Shown here: piece after piece, positions 1 through 10,644 of the stretch
Layout of the letters: the number at the start of each line of letters is the position of its first letter
How positions within the stretch are numbered: the first letter of the stretch is position 1
DNA from: Craspedostauros australis
Taxonomy: Eukaryota; Bacillariophyta; Bacillariophyceae; Mastogloiales; Achnanthaceae
Direction of reading: 5' to 3'
DNA length: 64,000 nt
Assembly (NCBI GenBank): GCA_026770025.1
Contig: JAMXDE010000005.1
Location: forward strand, 2,418,001 to 2,482,000
Notes under the pieces: generated by a model
What the model was told of the DNA's origin: nothing
Database searches by the model: none
Seen by the model: the letters and a program-made list of their open reading frames with translations, nothing else
Position numbers and translations under genes: made by a program

Positions 1-1
1 G

Positions 2-340
2 GAGCCGGCGGTTGCCTTCGCGGAAGCCGCTCTCATTTCCGATCCCATCAAGGCACAATGGAAGCGCCTGTACGAATTCAACAACTGCGATCCGGGCAGA
101 ATCCACGTCCCGACCTTGGTCGTGGCCGGGGATCAGGATCCCTACGCACCGCTACACGTTCAGCAGGAGCTCTTCTCCAACATCGGGCGTGGCAGCGACA
201 GGACGTGGAGCATCCTTGCCGATGCGGACCACGCCGTGCATTTGCTGGAGGGACGCGCAAGGTTTGCAGGCGTCATTTCGAGCTTCATTCACAATGGCAA
301 GCGCAGCGGGCAGTTGCAGTATCCATGCATAACCAAGTAG
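2..340 (+). CDS. alpha/beta hydrolase, C-terminal part only
   Basis: This is the last 112 residues of an alpha/beta-hydrolase-fold protein whose start lies left of the window; the stop is TAG at 338-340. A beta strand (VPTLVVAG) leads into DQDPY, the usual place of the catalytic acid. About 30 residues later DADHAVHLLE supplies the catalytic histidine, followed by a closing amphipathic helix. The nucleophile elbow (GxSxG) is outside the window, so substrate and activity cannot be told. The reading frame was chosen because it alone contains both motifs in order. The gene is convergent with the carotenoid-isomerase-like gene, whose stop is 217 bp away. Confidence 0.75.
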   Translation, partial: EPAVAFAEAALISDPIKAQWKRLYEFNNCDPGRIHVPTLVVAGDQDPYAPLHVQQELFSNIGRGSDRTWSILADADHAVHLLEGRARFAGVISSFIHNGKRSGQLQYPCITK

Positions 341-556
341 AGCGAGCGAACGACAGCAGGGCAACAGCAAAAATAAAGCATGCATGGACACATTTAGGCA
401 AGAGATAAATACGGACAGATTTTACAGAGCAGAAGTACAAGTGGCACCCAACACGAAAGTCCGACATGGGTCAAGAAGATTGGACTGCGCGGTGTCATTG
501 GACGGATTGGGAAATGGTGACGGTGAGAATATTGAGATTGGCCCTCTGTCGTTCAT

Positions 557-3078
557 TTACTTTATTGGCAATCGGATCTTGTCGAGCATGCGGTTGTGAT
601 CACCGACAGACACCAGAGTGTTGGCTGTCACCGCTCCGGATGCTGCTGTGGCTGGGACTCCAATGCCAGGGAACGTGAAGTCTCCTGTTAGCAACAGACC
701 TTCCAATGGTGTCTTATGACCAGGCAATGTATGCTTGCCTGCCTCGACACGTGGTCTGCAGAATGGTGGACGTGGACGTGGGATGGTGTGTGCGAGTTAT
801 GAGATTGCGATTGACCATTCCACGATTGGCAACAAAGGAAAGTTCGAGAAGGCAATGGAAAAATGATGGCGTGAGTATAGTATGGTGACGACATGTTCAC
901 ATGTGCGAATCGTTGATGTACTCATAGGCTGGATGCCGACCACAACCAATGTTGACCAGGCACAAATGCTCCCAACGATAACAATGATAACAACGATATC
1001 AACACCAACATGCAACAACGACGACGCCGGCAGTGAATACTGAAGCAATCAACAAATGCAGCGCACAAAAACGTACCCATACGCTCCTCTCGTCCGCCTC
1101 AAGAATCGCTCGTGCGTCAGTGGTGTTCCAATCTGCACGGTGCCTGGTACCGCACGAGATCTTGCGTCGGGGACGTATTCCTCGATCGCGCTCCACAAAA
1201 AGTCCGCGGCTTCGTCCTTCTTTGCCTTGTACTCGTCGGAGTTGCGGTCCATTCCCTTCCACCATTCGTATGGCTCGGTGGCAGGCACGTAAGCATGCAC
1301 CACGTGCTTGCCTTCCGGCGCGAGCGCTGGATCGATGAGCGATGGCATGGAACACAGAACGATGTTCCTTGGATCTTCCACACCCTCCGGCCCATCCCAG
1401 TCTCGCACAACGGCCCATTGGGCTGGGAAATCGGCACTTGCCTCCTCGGGCAGACCCGACGCGTCGATGCCAGCATGAATGTGGATGAAGGACTTCAGGT
1501 CCGGCACGCCGCCTTCATCCTCCTCCGTGTTGATGAGGGAATCCATGTACTCGATCGCCTCAGACGACATGCTGCCCTGCTCTCTGGCATTACCGAGCAA
1601 CTTGTTGGTGATGTAAGGATCTGCGTTGGACACGACCGCTTGCTTGGCCCGGATGACCTTGCCGGATGCCAGCTTGACACCGACGGCCTTGTTGTCTTCT
1701 ACGATGATCTCCTCCACGTGAGAATTGACAAAGAGCTTGCCTGTGTTCTTCTCGACACCTCGCACCAGCGCGTCCACGATGGCGCCACTGCCACCGCGGG
1801 GGAAGTCCAACGTCACACCTGGTCGGTACCAATCTAGCATTCCATGCGTGCGTGCGTGCATGTTCGGCGGTGGATAGACAAGCGAAACAATGAAATAATG
1901 GAAGGGTGCAGAGTATGAGTATCGATGTGATGATTGGCAAAAACGGTGTGAGCGCGAGACTTCGAAAGCAACAAGAGCATTCACATGCGGCGAGCTGATA
2001 GAGGGGCCTGATCTTGTCTGTCAACGAGGATCGATAGTCCACGAGCTCATGTTAGTTTGGTACGAGCAGTCCGCAGTGCCATCCCAGCGCAACGGAATCG
2101 CACGCGGTGCACGGTGCATCAAATACGAATGGAGTACAACACCACTCTGTGAGCAGAGGGGAGTTGGAGCAGCATCACATCCGCAAAAGATATGAATGTC
2201 GATCTTTGCGACAATCCCCAAGTAGTCTCCAAGCAGTACAGCAAGTGCAAGCACGTACCAGCAAGCATGTATGCCATGACGGCGTTCATGGTGCCTGCAG
2301 CTGGCAGACCCTGAAGGAGGAAGCAGAGCATGTCCAACCAATTCTTGACGAATTCGTCCTTGATCTGCATCTCCTTCATGACCCCGCTGAAGGGATCGTT
2401 GAGGGCCTGCCCCTGCCGCAACGTTGCGAAGAGCTCGCGAGGGTAGCGAAGGAGCGTGACGATGACACCGGGATCTTCACGCAAGGCCAAGCTGGTCAAT
2501 GCCTGCGCGGCATTGGACAATGGCTCCATGCGCTTCATGAGGGCAGCGAATTCTTCCTCGGCATGCGGCCCTCCATGCTCCTTGAGGACGTCGCCAAACT
2601 CCTCCGGTCCGATCTTGGCCGCGAACTTCTTGCCGTTCGGCAGCACCGTCCCCCATCGATCGTACGTGATCCAATCGCAATCTTCGCCGATGATTTGGAA
2701 AATGTTCTTGAGGGGATTCGGAGATCGATCCATGCTGAATCCAGAATAGAGGGAGGGCCCGGATTCGAAATGGAAACCACGGCGCGTCCAGGAATGCGCG
2801 GCGCCACCCGGAGTGTCATGGCTTTCCAGCACCACCGTGTCCTTTCCGCAATGCGACAACAAAGCTGCGCAGCTCAGGCCCGCCAACCCGCTGCCAATGA
2901 CGATGACGTCGGTCTCCGCGGGAGTTTCCGGCTTCGTGTTGGCCGTTGCAGAATCGGCCATGAAGAGACACGAGACGGTGGATGATGCGCCGTGCTGACG
3001 CTGCAGCGTGGTTGGCGTGAAGGCCGAGCAGGCCGTTGCCAGACCTGCGGCGACGATGATGGAGCCATGGATCTTCAT
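557..3078 (-). CDS. plastid carotenoid isomerase-like FAD oxidoreductase (CRTISO/phytoene-desaturase family), 3 exons
   Basis: I model complement(join(557..755,1077..1833,2259..3078)), 591 aa. Both introns have GTACGT donors and AG acceptors, and phases match (DWYRPG joins exon 1 to 2; AYG-PRVEAG joins exon 2 to 3). Residues 1-20 form a signal peptide ending CSAF, followed by a Ser/Thr-rich transit stretch, so plastid import is expected. GSGLAG (about 62-67) is the dinucleotide-binding loop for FAD, followed by LES and a GGAAHSW motif. The C-terminal exon carries LLTGDFTFPGIGVPATAASG, the family's closing FAD-contact block. Members isomerise cis-carotenes, but the family is paralogous in diatoms and one copy is reported to act as a hydratase in fucoxanthin synthesis. 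Which paralog this is cannot be told. Exon 3 was recovered from a frame too short to stand out by itself. Confidence 0.88.
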
Positions 3079-3902
3079 GTTGTCCGCGTACTCGTAAGTC
3101 TACTGCCAGTAGTTGTGCTCTGAGTGGTTGTAGAGTACTCTGGTAACAATGCTCTGCGTTTGTGAGTGCAAGCGGTGGTTCATCAAAGGAAGATCCTGTT
3201 GATCGTTGTTTGTTGTGTGTTGTGTGTTGTGTGTTGGTGGTGTTGCGGACATCGTGTTCCTGGTGAGGTGTTGGCATTCTTCTGCCAAAAAAAAAAAACG
3301 TCACTGTTTCATGAGCATCCAATCCAACAGATCGAACGAGGACCAGAAATCCTTGTGGCAACCTTGGGAGAATGGTATCTGGAGTACCATACTGCAGGAC
3401 GCATGGCTGGGAGGGTGCCTACAACAACCAATCTTCCACTATTACGCTCAAACGCGATTGTCGTCTGCTCCACTCCATCACATACCATGGACCACACGAA
3501 CAGCAATCCATTCTCCTGTACGCACATGCACGTCAAGATCTTGGTTTGTTGTGACTACTCCGTTCGAGCTAATCTGCAATGGTGTCACTGTGCGGAGTGA
3601 TTGGTCTACGTCCAGCCAATGGCCATCATGGGGACCTCGCCAATTCCTGTATGCGAAGAATATCCGCGGCTGGGCAACATCCGTCCATGGCAGGTCGAGG
3701 CATACTCGTTGATGTGCCGAAGTATTATCTGAGAGTGTCGCTCTGAACTGTCAGCTTGTGTACGAGCCAGTGTGAAACCCCAAATCAGGTGCCTGACTGC
3801 AATTCTCTACCCATCATTCAGCCAAATCTAGCAGCTGACGATGCATGAACCGTTTGCCGCATGCCACTATATAGCCACCTTGCGACTTCATGTCTCGCCA
3901 TC
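3079..3902. other. intergenic region, 5' side of carotenoid isomerase-like gene
   Basis: No coding region is supported. The stretch should hold the promoter and 5' UTR of the leftward gene starting at 3078 and the 3' flank of the leftward gene ending at 3903. It contains a TACTCGTA octamer (3088-3095) just upstream of the start codon, a (GTTGT)-type tract near 3208-3236 and an A12 run followed by ACGTCA near 3286-3304. Confidence 0.5.
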
Positions 3903-4259
3903 TCACAATCGATCACCAAACCCGACCATCGAATCGACGTATGAATGGCCATCCATCTTGACGAACCCACCATCGATCATAGCTCCCAGTTTGGGACGGA
4001 ACTCCAAGTACGCCGCCGAACTGCGGTGCACCTTCTCGAACGCATTTTCCTTGTCCTTGTAGCGCTCCATGATGAGCACGTGCAGCGGGTCTTTGTCCGA
4101 CAGAAGCACTTCGTACGCTGTCGTGTCCGGCTCCTTCTCTTTCACGAACTTTGCCAACGGGGCGATGTCCAGCAGGAACTGATCCTTGTACTGCGCCTCG
4201 GTGAACTGCAGCGTTACCATCAACGAGAATGGCGCGGTCGACCCAACGTCTGCGGACAT
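3903..4259 (-). CDS. antibiotic biosynthesis monooxygenase (ABM)-domain protein
   Basis: A 118-aa protein starting MSADVG. It fits the dimeric alpha+beta ABM fold: a first strand (FSLMVTLQF), a helix (PLAKFVKEKEPDTTAYEVL), the family-typical DKDPLHVLIMERYKDKENAFEKVHRSS block, and a C-terminal LxxMIDGGF stretch. ABM proteins include quinol monooxygenases and heme-degrading enzymes, but many have no known substrate, so no reaction is assigned. The frame stays open upstream to an ATG at 4469, which would add 70 residues with one hydrophobic segment. I prefer 4259 because that upstream stretch looks like 5' UTR (pyrimidine-rich, contains TATAATTCC), but a membrane-anchored 188-aa form cannot be excluded. 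Confidence 0.7.
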   Translation of the reverse strand: MSADVGSTAPFSLMVTLQFTEAQYKDQFLLDIAPLAKFVKEKEPDTTAYEVLLSDKDPLHVLIMERYKDKENAFEKVHRSSAAYLEFRPKLGAMIDGGFVKMDGHSYVDSMVGFGDRL

Positions 4260-5239
4260 GATGTTGCTCTTCCTGTACGTAGTCGCGGATGAGGATAGGA
4301 ATGTCGGTGATGGGTTGAGGAAGGAGTATGCGAAGAAGAGGGTTGCGAATGGAATTATACAGAAGACAAGGCGATTCCTCCTGTGTTGCTTCAGATCGTC
4401 TCTTCGCGATGCTGCTGAACGATACGTCCCAATGTGTGATGCCATCGCTTGCTGTCCCATCGCCATCATCGCTCTGTTGTGTTGTCTCCATGTTGTGGTG
4501 ACAGAAGGTCGCGGTTGGTGACTGTTCCCAAGATACCGTCACCGCATCGATCATGTTCTTTGGAAACAACGAAGCAATCACGAAACCCACATGCGACGTA
4601 TCATCCATTCGGGATCGCGAGGTCTCAATCACATTCGTACACGACCTCGTGACGACGAAGAGTGTTCTTGTTTGAATGAGTCGAAACATGTCAATCAATT
4701 GTTATGATGAATAAGACTCAGCAGGCTATTGGAAATACACGACTACATCAATCTATGTTAATCATGTCAATATATCATCTACCGCGACTTTCAAAACAAT
4801 AATGTTGTCTCTAGCTCCGATAAATCAGTCTAACTTTTTCGCCAAACCAACGGCAATTCTCCACTCTACGATGAGAGGGAGAGAGAGTAGTTCGTCTGAA
4901 CACTCTGGAGAAAGATGCTGGCTCCTTCTCACCAATCATGGTTACTGTCAAGGAATACAGTGTACATACATATGGCGCCACGCTCAACCGGTCTTACTGT
5001 GTTATCCTTCGAGCTCTGTGCCGTAGAGGGTTGCTGCTCGAGTATGGTCCCATACGTGCATGCTGGACGGTTGATGTGTCTGCGCGATGATTCACTTGGT
5101 TTTGAATTACAAGACCCTCTCGCATTGCACCAATGAACATGCCTCGCGATCACAGAACGAGATGGTCGCCGCAGCGTCTTGCTTCTGCAGACGCATATCA
5201 AACGTTATGCTGGTTCATTCCAAACGTCACCAGCGTGTC
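4260..5239. other. intergenic region
   Basis: About 1 kb upstream of the ABM-domain gene and downstream of the next leftward gene. Open frames here are short and overlap on several strands. I see no domain, RNA gene or repeat. Confidence 0.5.
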
Positions 5240-6724
5240 TCACCAGTCTCCACCTTGCGTGTTGTGCAGATGCGCATGACGCAGGATCTGGAACACGTAG
5301 TCGGGATCGTCACACAAGAATTGATGCTGATTCAAAATCTCGACGCATCTGGCCGAAAAGTCGTCGTGGGATCGTTCGACGGCGTCGGATTGGCGCGACC
5401 GGATCCGGTTCTTGTCCAGAGCCGGTTCGATGGTCGTCTTCCAAAGCAAATGGTCGGCGAGCTGGTCGACGTAGAAGCGTTGCATGGTGCGGTTGGATTG
5501 CATCTTGTTGTACATCCGTTTGATGGCTTCTTCAGGCGGTAACGTCGCCTGCATATGCCAGCCATAAAATCCAATGTTCCGAATGTGATCTGTTCCCATT
5601 AAGCGCAGTATCCATTGTATGTCATGTTCGTAACATGGCGGCCGCGGTTGCGACAGTGAATTTGCTTTCGATTTCGATTTCGACTTTGGCTTTGATTGGT
5701 CTTTGGATGCAGATGATGCCATGCCATGCTGCCGATCCTGCTGCTGCTCTTCACTATGTGGCACGGACGTTGATTGCGGGGCCATGGACATGCCCTGTTG
5801 CACGGAAATGCATTCAATGCTCTTGTTGCAACAGATGCTCTCTATCCATTCGGTCTGGGGTGGGATGAGGGGGACGCCGAAACAATTGAGGTTGGACATT
5901 CGAAGGATCCGGTTGATGTACACATCCGCGATGTTCGTCCGCCTCCCTAAATCGAGAGTGCGGACGAACGATTCCGGATGCACCAGCCCATGGCAGAGAC
6001 ACTCGCCATCATCCAAGAAGGTGCAATCGCCGAAGCCGATAGACTTCGCGGAGTACGCAATGCGGATACTCATCTCCCGATCGATATTGTGCACGCTCTG
6101 GACGTAGAGCGAATCGCTGAGGATCTCCTCGTCTGCCAGGAATCGGAACAAGACCAGGGACTCTCTGACGTACGATCTGGTGTACTTGGGGTACCCGCCC
6201 AGCAACTTCATGAAGGCTTTGATGGTCTGATCGACATCATCCGACATCTGCTCTCTGCCACGCGCGAGATCCGATCGGACCTGCAGCTCGATGCAGGCCG
6301 TCGTGACGAAGGGGTCCCAGCTGGCATTACGGAAGCCGCGTTCCGTCGCTCGCACGTGCTCGCCAAAGTACACGAGCTTCCACCGGCAGATGAAGGTCTC
6401 GAGGTCGTTCCAGGTGTAACCTCGATTGATGAGCTCCTTCCACTCCTGTCGCGTGATGTTCATCATCCGGACTTGGTTCCCATTCTCGGCAGGGTGAGAA
6501 GGATGCAGCGGAGGGAGGTGGGAGGACGAAGGTGACGATTCTGCATCTATGCACCCGTACGCATAAGGTGCCGGACACATGCTTCTATTCGCACGGTTGT
6601 ATCCTTGCGCGCTGGTCATCTGCTGCTGCTGCTGTGTCGATCGGTTGTAGCTGTCGCTGCTTTCGTCATCACTCTCCGCGTCGACCATCCAACGAGGTTG
6701 GTGAAGCTGGCCGTTTGGTTCCAT
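5240..6724 (-). CDS. hypothetical protein, 494 aa
   Basis: Single open frame from an ATG at 6724. The first ~90 residues are low complexity (Ser, Gln5, Pro/His), then a compact region begins at RQEWKELINRGYTWNDLETFICRWKL. It continues with alternating helices and scattered Cys (GDCTFLDDGECLCHG). A second disordered Ser/Lys linker (KSKSKSKANS) near residue 350 separates a C-terminal helical block (HDIQWILRLMGTDHIRNIGFYGWHMQ to the end). I recognise no catalytic motif or known domain. Length, codon regularity and the disorder-order-disorder-order layout argue that it is a real gene. Confidence 0.6.
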   Translation of the reverse strand: MEPNGQLHQPRWMVDAESDDESSDSYNRSTQQQQQMTSAQGYNRANRSMCPAPYAYGCIDAESSPSSSHLPPLHPSHPAENGNQVRMMNITRQEWKELINRGYTWNDLETFICRWKLVYFGEHVRATERGFRNASWDPFVTTACIELQVRSDLARGREQMSDDVDQTIKAFMKLLGGYPKYTRSYVRESLVLFRFLADEEILSDSLYVQSVHNIDREMSIRIAYSAKSIGFGDCTFLDDGECLCHGLVHPESFVRTLDLGRRTNIADVYINRILRMSNLNCFGVPLIPPQTEWIESICCNKSIECISVQQGMSMAPQSTSVPHSEEQQQDRQHGMASSASKDQSKPKSKSKSKANSLSQPRPPCYEHDIQWILRLMGTDHIRNIGFYGWHMQATLPPEEAIKRMYNKMQSNRTMQRFYVDQLADHLLWKTTIEPALDKNRIRSRQSDAVERSHDDFSARCVEILNQHQFLCDDPDYVFQILRHAHLHNTQGGDW

Positions 6725-7947
6725 CTCGTGTGCTCCCCCGCCCTGCGCTGTCGTTTGACTCTCCCCGAGAACCCCTCCTGGTCCTTCTGTGCGCTCTCCT
6801 TCCGTTGATTTCTCGCTGTTCCTCTCTTGCTCTTCCTATGTCTTCCGTTTCGTTTTGTTGTTGTGTTGTGTTACGTTCTGCTACTTCTCGTCCTTGACGT
6901 CCTTGACGTCTCTACCAATAATCCGATGGAGCTGCAATAATAGCATTCACAAGTTTGCACTTGTATGCGCTGATGTTGCAGTGTGCGCTGCCTTGATGCT
7001 CTCGTCTGCCTTTGGGTGGATGCCAAGTTGCTTGAGAAGCTCGCGTTGGGAGGAATGTCCTCAGAAGGAAAGAGGGAGAGATACGACAAAGGAAACGCGG
7101 TGATGTCAGACAATGCGAGCAGAGCATTGTTTGTACCTGCTCGTACACGCATCGTTTTGTTCTTTTTGTTGACGCCAAACCTCACCTCTCGGAATGATTT
7201 TGGTGGTTGTTCGCCAAAACAGGCCACAAGAGTTTTCCGTTCCCTTTCGTGCACCCTCTCGTGGCGTCACACCGACGTTGCATGAACAATGCAATCACAA
7301 CTTGCCACATGGCTGTTGCGTCCGTATAATAGGAGCTGCGTGTGTGATGACTACGACGATGACAGAGAACTGCTCTTACGATGCATCGAGTCAACATAAC
7401 ATCAGGGGCCTATTGTATTCTATAACACCATTGTTTCATACTCAGTAAGGCTCTCAACGGACGGCGCGTTCCAAAGTGCAAAGCAACTTACAATGATACA
7501 GCTTCGCAGGGACTGCCCTCTGCTTTGAATCATCTCATACTCCGAATATGCAACTATACCCCATCCCCATTCATCCTCGGTGCTGCTCCAAACCACCAGC
7601 ATGTGTGATCAAGATGTCTACATTTGAAGCAAGATAAAAATTGGCGCCAATTTTCAGATTGGTCGAGGTGGTCGATCCTACCGAACGGATAGAATGACAG
7701 ACGCCAAGGTCTTGTCACAACCAACAGCGTGTTTGTGCTCCAAGTTTTGGTATTTCTTTCTGCTCGGCTTCTTCGCGATGTTCTTCATCAGTTGGTTGGC
7801 GATGATGCACGTGGATGAGGATTAGTCCATGCCTGATTGATTGGAAGGAAGCAACCTCCGCCAAGCCGTTCCCAGAGACAGCTCCGAAACATTGACGGCA
7901 AGGTTGCAGTAATAAAACGAAGGTGGTCCCAAGTGCAGCGATCCATC
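6725..7947. other. divergent intergenic region between the 494-aa gene and HAS1
   Basis: About 1.2 kb shared by the starts of two outward-facing genes. No coding region is supported. The notable element is the 18-bp perfect palindrome at 7637-7654, annotated separately. Confidence 0.5.
7637..7654. promoter_or_regulatory. perfect palindrome containing TTGGCGCCAA, E2F/DP-like
   Basis: AAAA-TTGGCGCCAA-TTTT reads the same on both strands over 18 bp and lies ~300 bp upstream of the HAS1 start codon. Its core resembles the E2F/DP consensus TTTSSCGC present in both orientations. The assignment is inference; the palindrome itself is seen directly. Confidence 0.4.
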
Positions 7948-9717
7948 ATGGCGAAGAAGAGCAAGGAACAGAAGCAGCGCAAGCGCAAGCTCAAGGCTGA
8001 AGAAGCTGCAGAAGCTGACGAAGACGATGACGCCGCCGTTGAGGTTGCCGTGAAGTCACCAGAGAAATCAAAGAAGAAGAAGAAAAAGACGGACAAGAAA
8101 GCAAAGGCTGCTGACAATGACAATGAGATTGGCAATGACAACGATGATGGCGATGCCGGAAAGGATGGGCAGGGCAGCAGCGGCAACGCGAAGGACACCA
8201 CCAAGAAGGGATTCTTTGCCGATGAAAAGTTCGACTCCCTGCCTCTGTCGGAGGCAACGCAGGAGGCGTTGGACAGGATGGGATACACGACCATGACCAA
8301 AATCCAGGCGCGTTCGATTCCGCCGTTGCTGAGCGGCAAGGACCTCATCGGCGCCGCTCAGACGGGCTCCGGAAAGACCCTGGCCTTCGTTGTTCCCATC
8401 ATCGAACTGTTGCGCAAGGCACGGTTCCAAACGAGGAACGGAACTGGCGCGATGATCATGTCTCCCACCCGCGAATTGGCAATGCAAACCTACGGTGTGT
8501 GCAAGGAGTTGCTCAACGATACGTCCAAGCTCACATACGGCCTCATCATGGGCGGTGCCAACCGCAAGACGGAGGCCGAGCGGCTGAAGAAAGGCGTCAA
8601 CATTGTCATTGCGACGCCGGGACGTCTGCTCGATCATCTCCGCAACACCTCTGGTTTCGTGTTCCGCAACCTCCTCATGTTCTGCATGGACGAGGCCGAT
8701 CGGATCCTCGAAATTGGTTTCGAGGAGGATCTGCGTGCCATCGTCAAATTGCTGCCCAGGGAACGACAGACCATGCTGTTTTCTGCCACCCAGACCAAGC
8801 AGGTTCAGGATCTGGCGCGGCTGTCCATCAACCCATCGACGGCGATGTATGTCGAGGTCGAATCGGAGAACAGCGTGGCAACCACCGAGAACCTGGAGCA
8901 AGGCTACGTCACGTGCCCGTCGGACAAACGATTCCTGCTGCTCTTCACTTTCCTCAAAAAGAACAAGAACAAAAAGGTCATGGTATTCCTGTCATCCTGC
9001 AACTCCGTCAAGTTCCATTCCGAGCTGCTCAACTACATCGACATCCCCGTGATGGACATCCACGGACGACAGAAGCAAGTCAAGCGCACCACCACATTCT
9101 TCCAATTCCAAAAGGCCAAGAGCGCCACCTTGCTCTGCACGGATGTCGCCGCCCGCGGACTCGACATTCCCGAGGTGGATTGGATTATCCAGTTCGACCC
9201 GCCGGATGACCCCAAGGAGTACATTCACCGCGTGGGACGTACGGCCCGTGGCGCCACGGGATCGGGCCGCGCCCTGCTCTTCCTCACGCCGCAGGAAACG
9301 GGATTCCTGCGGTACCTCCAGAAGGCCGCCAACGTGACGCTGAACGAATACGAATTCCCCACGTCCAAGGTCGCCAACGTCCAATCCCAGCTGCAGGCCC
9401 TCATCGAGAAGAACTACTACCTCAACAAATCCGCCAAGGACGCCTACCGCAGCTACCTGCTGGCCTACGCCAGCCATTCGCAACGCGACATCTTCGACGT
9501 GCACGAGCTGGACCTGCAGGCCGTCGGTCGCGCCTTCGGATTCTCGGCTCCACCGCGCGTGGATCTGGCATTCTCCATGCGCGGCAACAAACGCCACACG
9601 AAGAACAAGCAGAAGGCCCACATGCAGCAACGATCGTCGGCCGGCGGGCATGCCTTCAGCGCCTCCAATCCGTACGGCAAGCGAGAACGCAACGATAAGC
9701 GGCAGTTTTCGTATTGA
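7948..9717 (+). CDS. HAS1: DEAD-box ATP-dependent RNA helicase, HAS1/DDX18 type
   Basis: A 589-aa nucleolar helicase that acts in 60S/40S ribosomal subunit assembly. The first ~75 residues are a Lys/Glu/Asp-rich nuclear/nucleolar leader. Motifs appear in order: AQTGSGKT (137-144), PTRELA, GG, TPGRLLD, DEAD (248-251), SAT, then in the second RecA domain [26 protein letters not shown] and HRVGRTAR (from ~427). After this comes the HAS1-specific tail ([27 protein letters not shown], then [11 protein letters not shown]) and a basic C-terminus. The tail separates it from other DEAD-box families. The start is the ATG at 7948; an upstream in-frame extension has no ATG. Intronless. Confidence 0.95.
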   Translation: MAKKSKEQKQRKRKLKAEEAAEADEDDDAAVEVAVKSPEKSKKKKKKTDKKAKAADNDNEIGNDNDDGDAGKDGQGSSGNAKDTTKKGFFADEKFDSLPLSEATQEALDRMGYTTMTKIQARSIPPLLSGKDLIGAAQTGSGKTLAFVVPIIELLRKARFQTRNGTGAMIMSPTRELAMQTYGVCKELLNDTSKLTYGLIMGGANRKTEAERLKKGVNIVIATPGRLLDHLRNTSGFVFRNLLMFCMDEADRILEIGFEEDLRAIVKLLPRERQTMLFSATQTKQVQDLARLSINPSTAMYVEVESENSVATTENLEQGYVTCPSDKRFLLLFTFLKKNKNKKVMVFLSSCNSVKFHSELLNYIDIPVMDIHGRQKQVKRTTTFFQFQKAKSATLLCTDVAARGLDIPEVDWIIQFDPPDDPKEYIHRVGRTARGATGSGRALLFLTPQETGFLRYLQKAANVTLNEYEFPTSKVANVQSQLQALIEKNYYLNKSAKDAYRSYLLAYASHSQRDIFDVHELDLQAVGRAFGFSAPPRVDLAFSMRGNKRHTKNKQKAHMQQRSSAGGHAFSASNPYGKRERNDKRQFSY

Positions 9718-10644
9718 AGTGCGATTCCGCGTAGAGTGCTCTGAGCATGAAAGGATTAATGGTAGCATGCATGTGAAATGAGACTACGTTGGAGGCTTCG
9801 CTCATTGGACAAGTGGTGCGACTCTCTGGACAGAAGACGATGGAACCTGAAGGTGTGATCTATTCGTATGTCAGAGTTGCAGGATCGGAATGAGTTGAGT
9901 TGAGTTGACTATTGATGTGATTAACGTAAACAAGCACACATCATTAACCTATTCAGACGTATACTTACATAGAGTAGTATATTATAATAGTAGAGGACAT
10001 GCACATGGGATCACTGTTGTTGAGCCTGTTGCACTTGTGTCGATTCTTCGATGGTTCTCTCTCTAGCTTCAACTCGTTTACTCGTGGCATCCTTGGTTTT
10101 GGGCAGACTGGTCTGGTCTGCCTGCATGTCCGAGGATTCAAATTTCGAAAAACTGTTACGGTCGACGAAATCGCGCCCAAGAAGTCGCGATGGTTGTCAC
10201 GAGCGTCGATACGACTGCGGCGAATCAGCAAGGAGCAGAACGTTGAGGGAACGTTCCGCTCACCGCTGTTCTTGCGGCGGAGACCCACATCTTGTGCCCC
10301 TCTCTTTGGCAATCAGGCATCCTCCACAACAAACTGTTCGTGGGCAGAGTTGGCATACGAGTGCTCTTGCGGTTGTCTGCGGTTTGTTCGCTTTGAAAGG
10401 AGACGAGAGGATCAAGCAACGTCGCTGCTTCGACCCATTCATCAGAAGAAGGTCATCGTCGCGGTTATAGCCCTTGATTTCTGACTGCAAGCATCACATC
10501 AAGTATCACAAGATCATCACAAGATCATCACACACAAAAGTGCCGATCCACACACCGAGTCATTGACGCAAGAGGGAGCAAGCGAAAGCAGCAATAGCAG
10601 AGACCAATCTTAGACCAATCTTAGACAAAGACCCGATCAGCACC
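9718..10644. other. intergenic region between HAS1 and DCP1
   Basis: Both flanking genes point rightward. The region holds the HAS1 3' flank, the DCP1 promoter and a 5' UTR with short duplications (ATCACAAGATCATCACAAG near 10506; ACCAATCTTAG twice near 10603-10622). No gene is supported. Confidence 0.5.
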
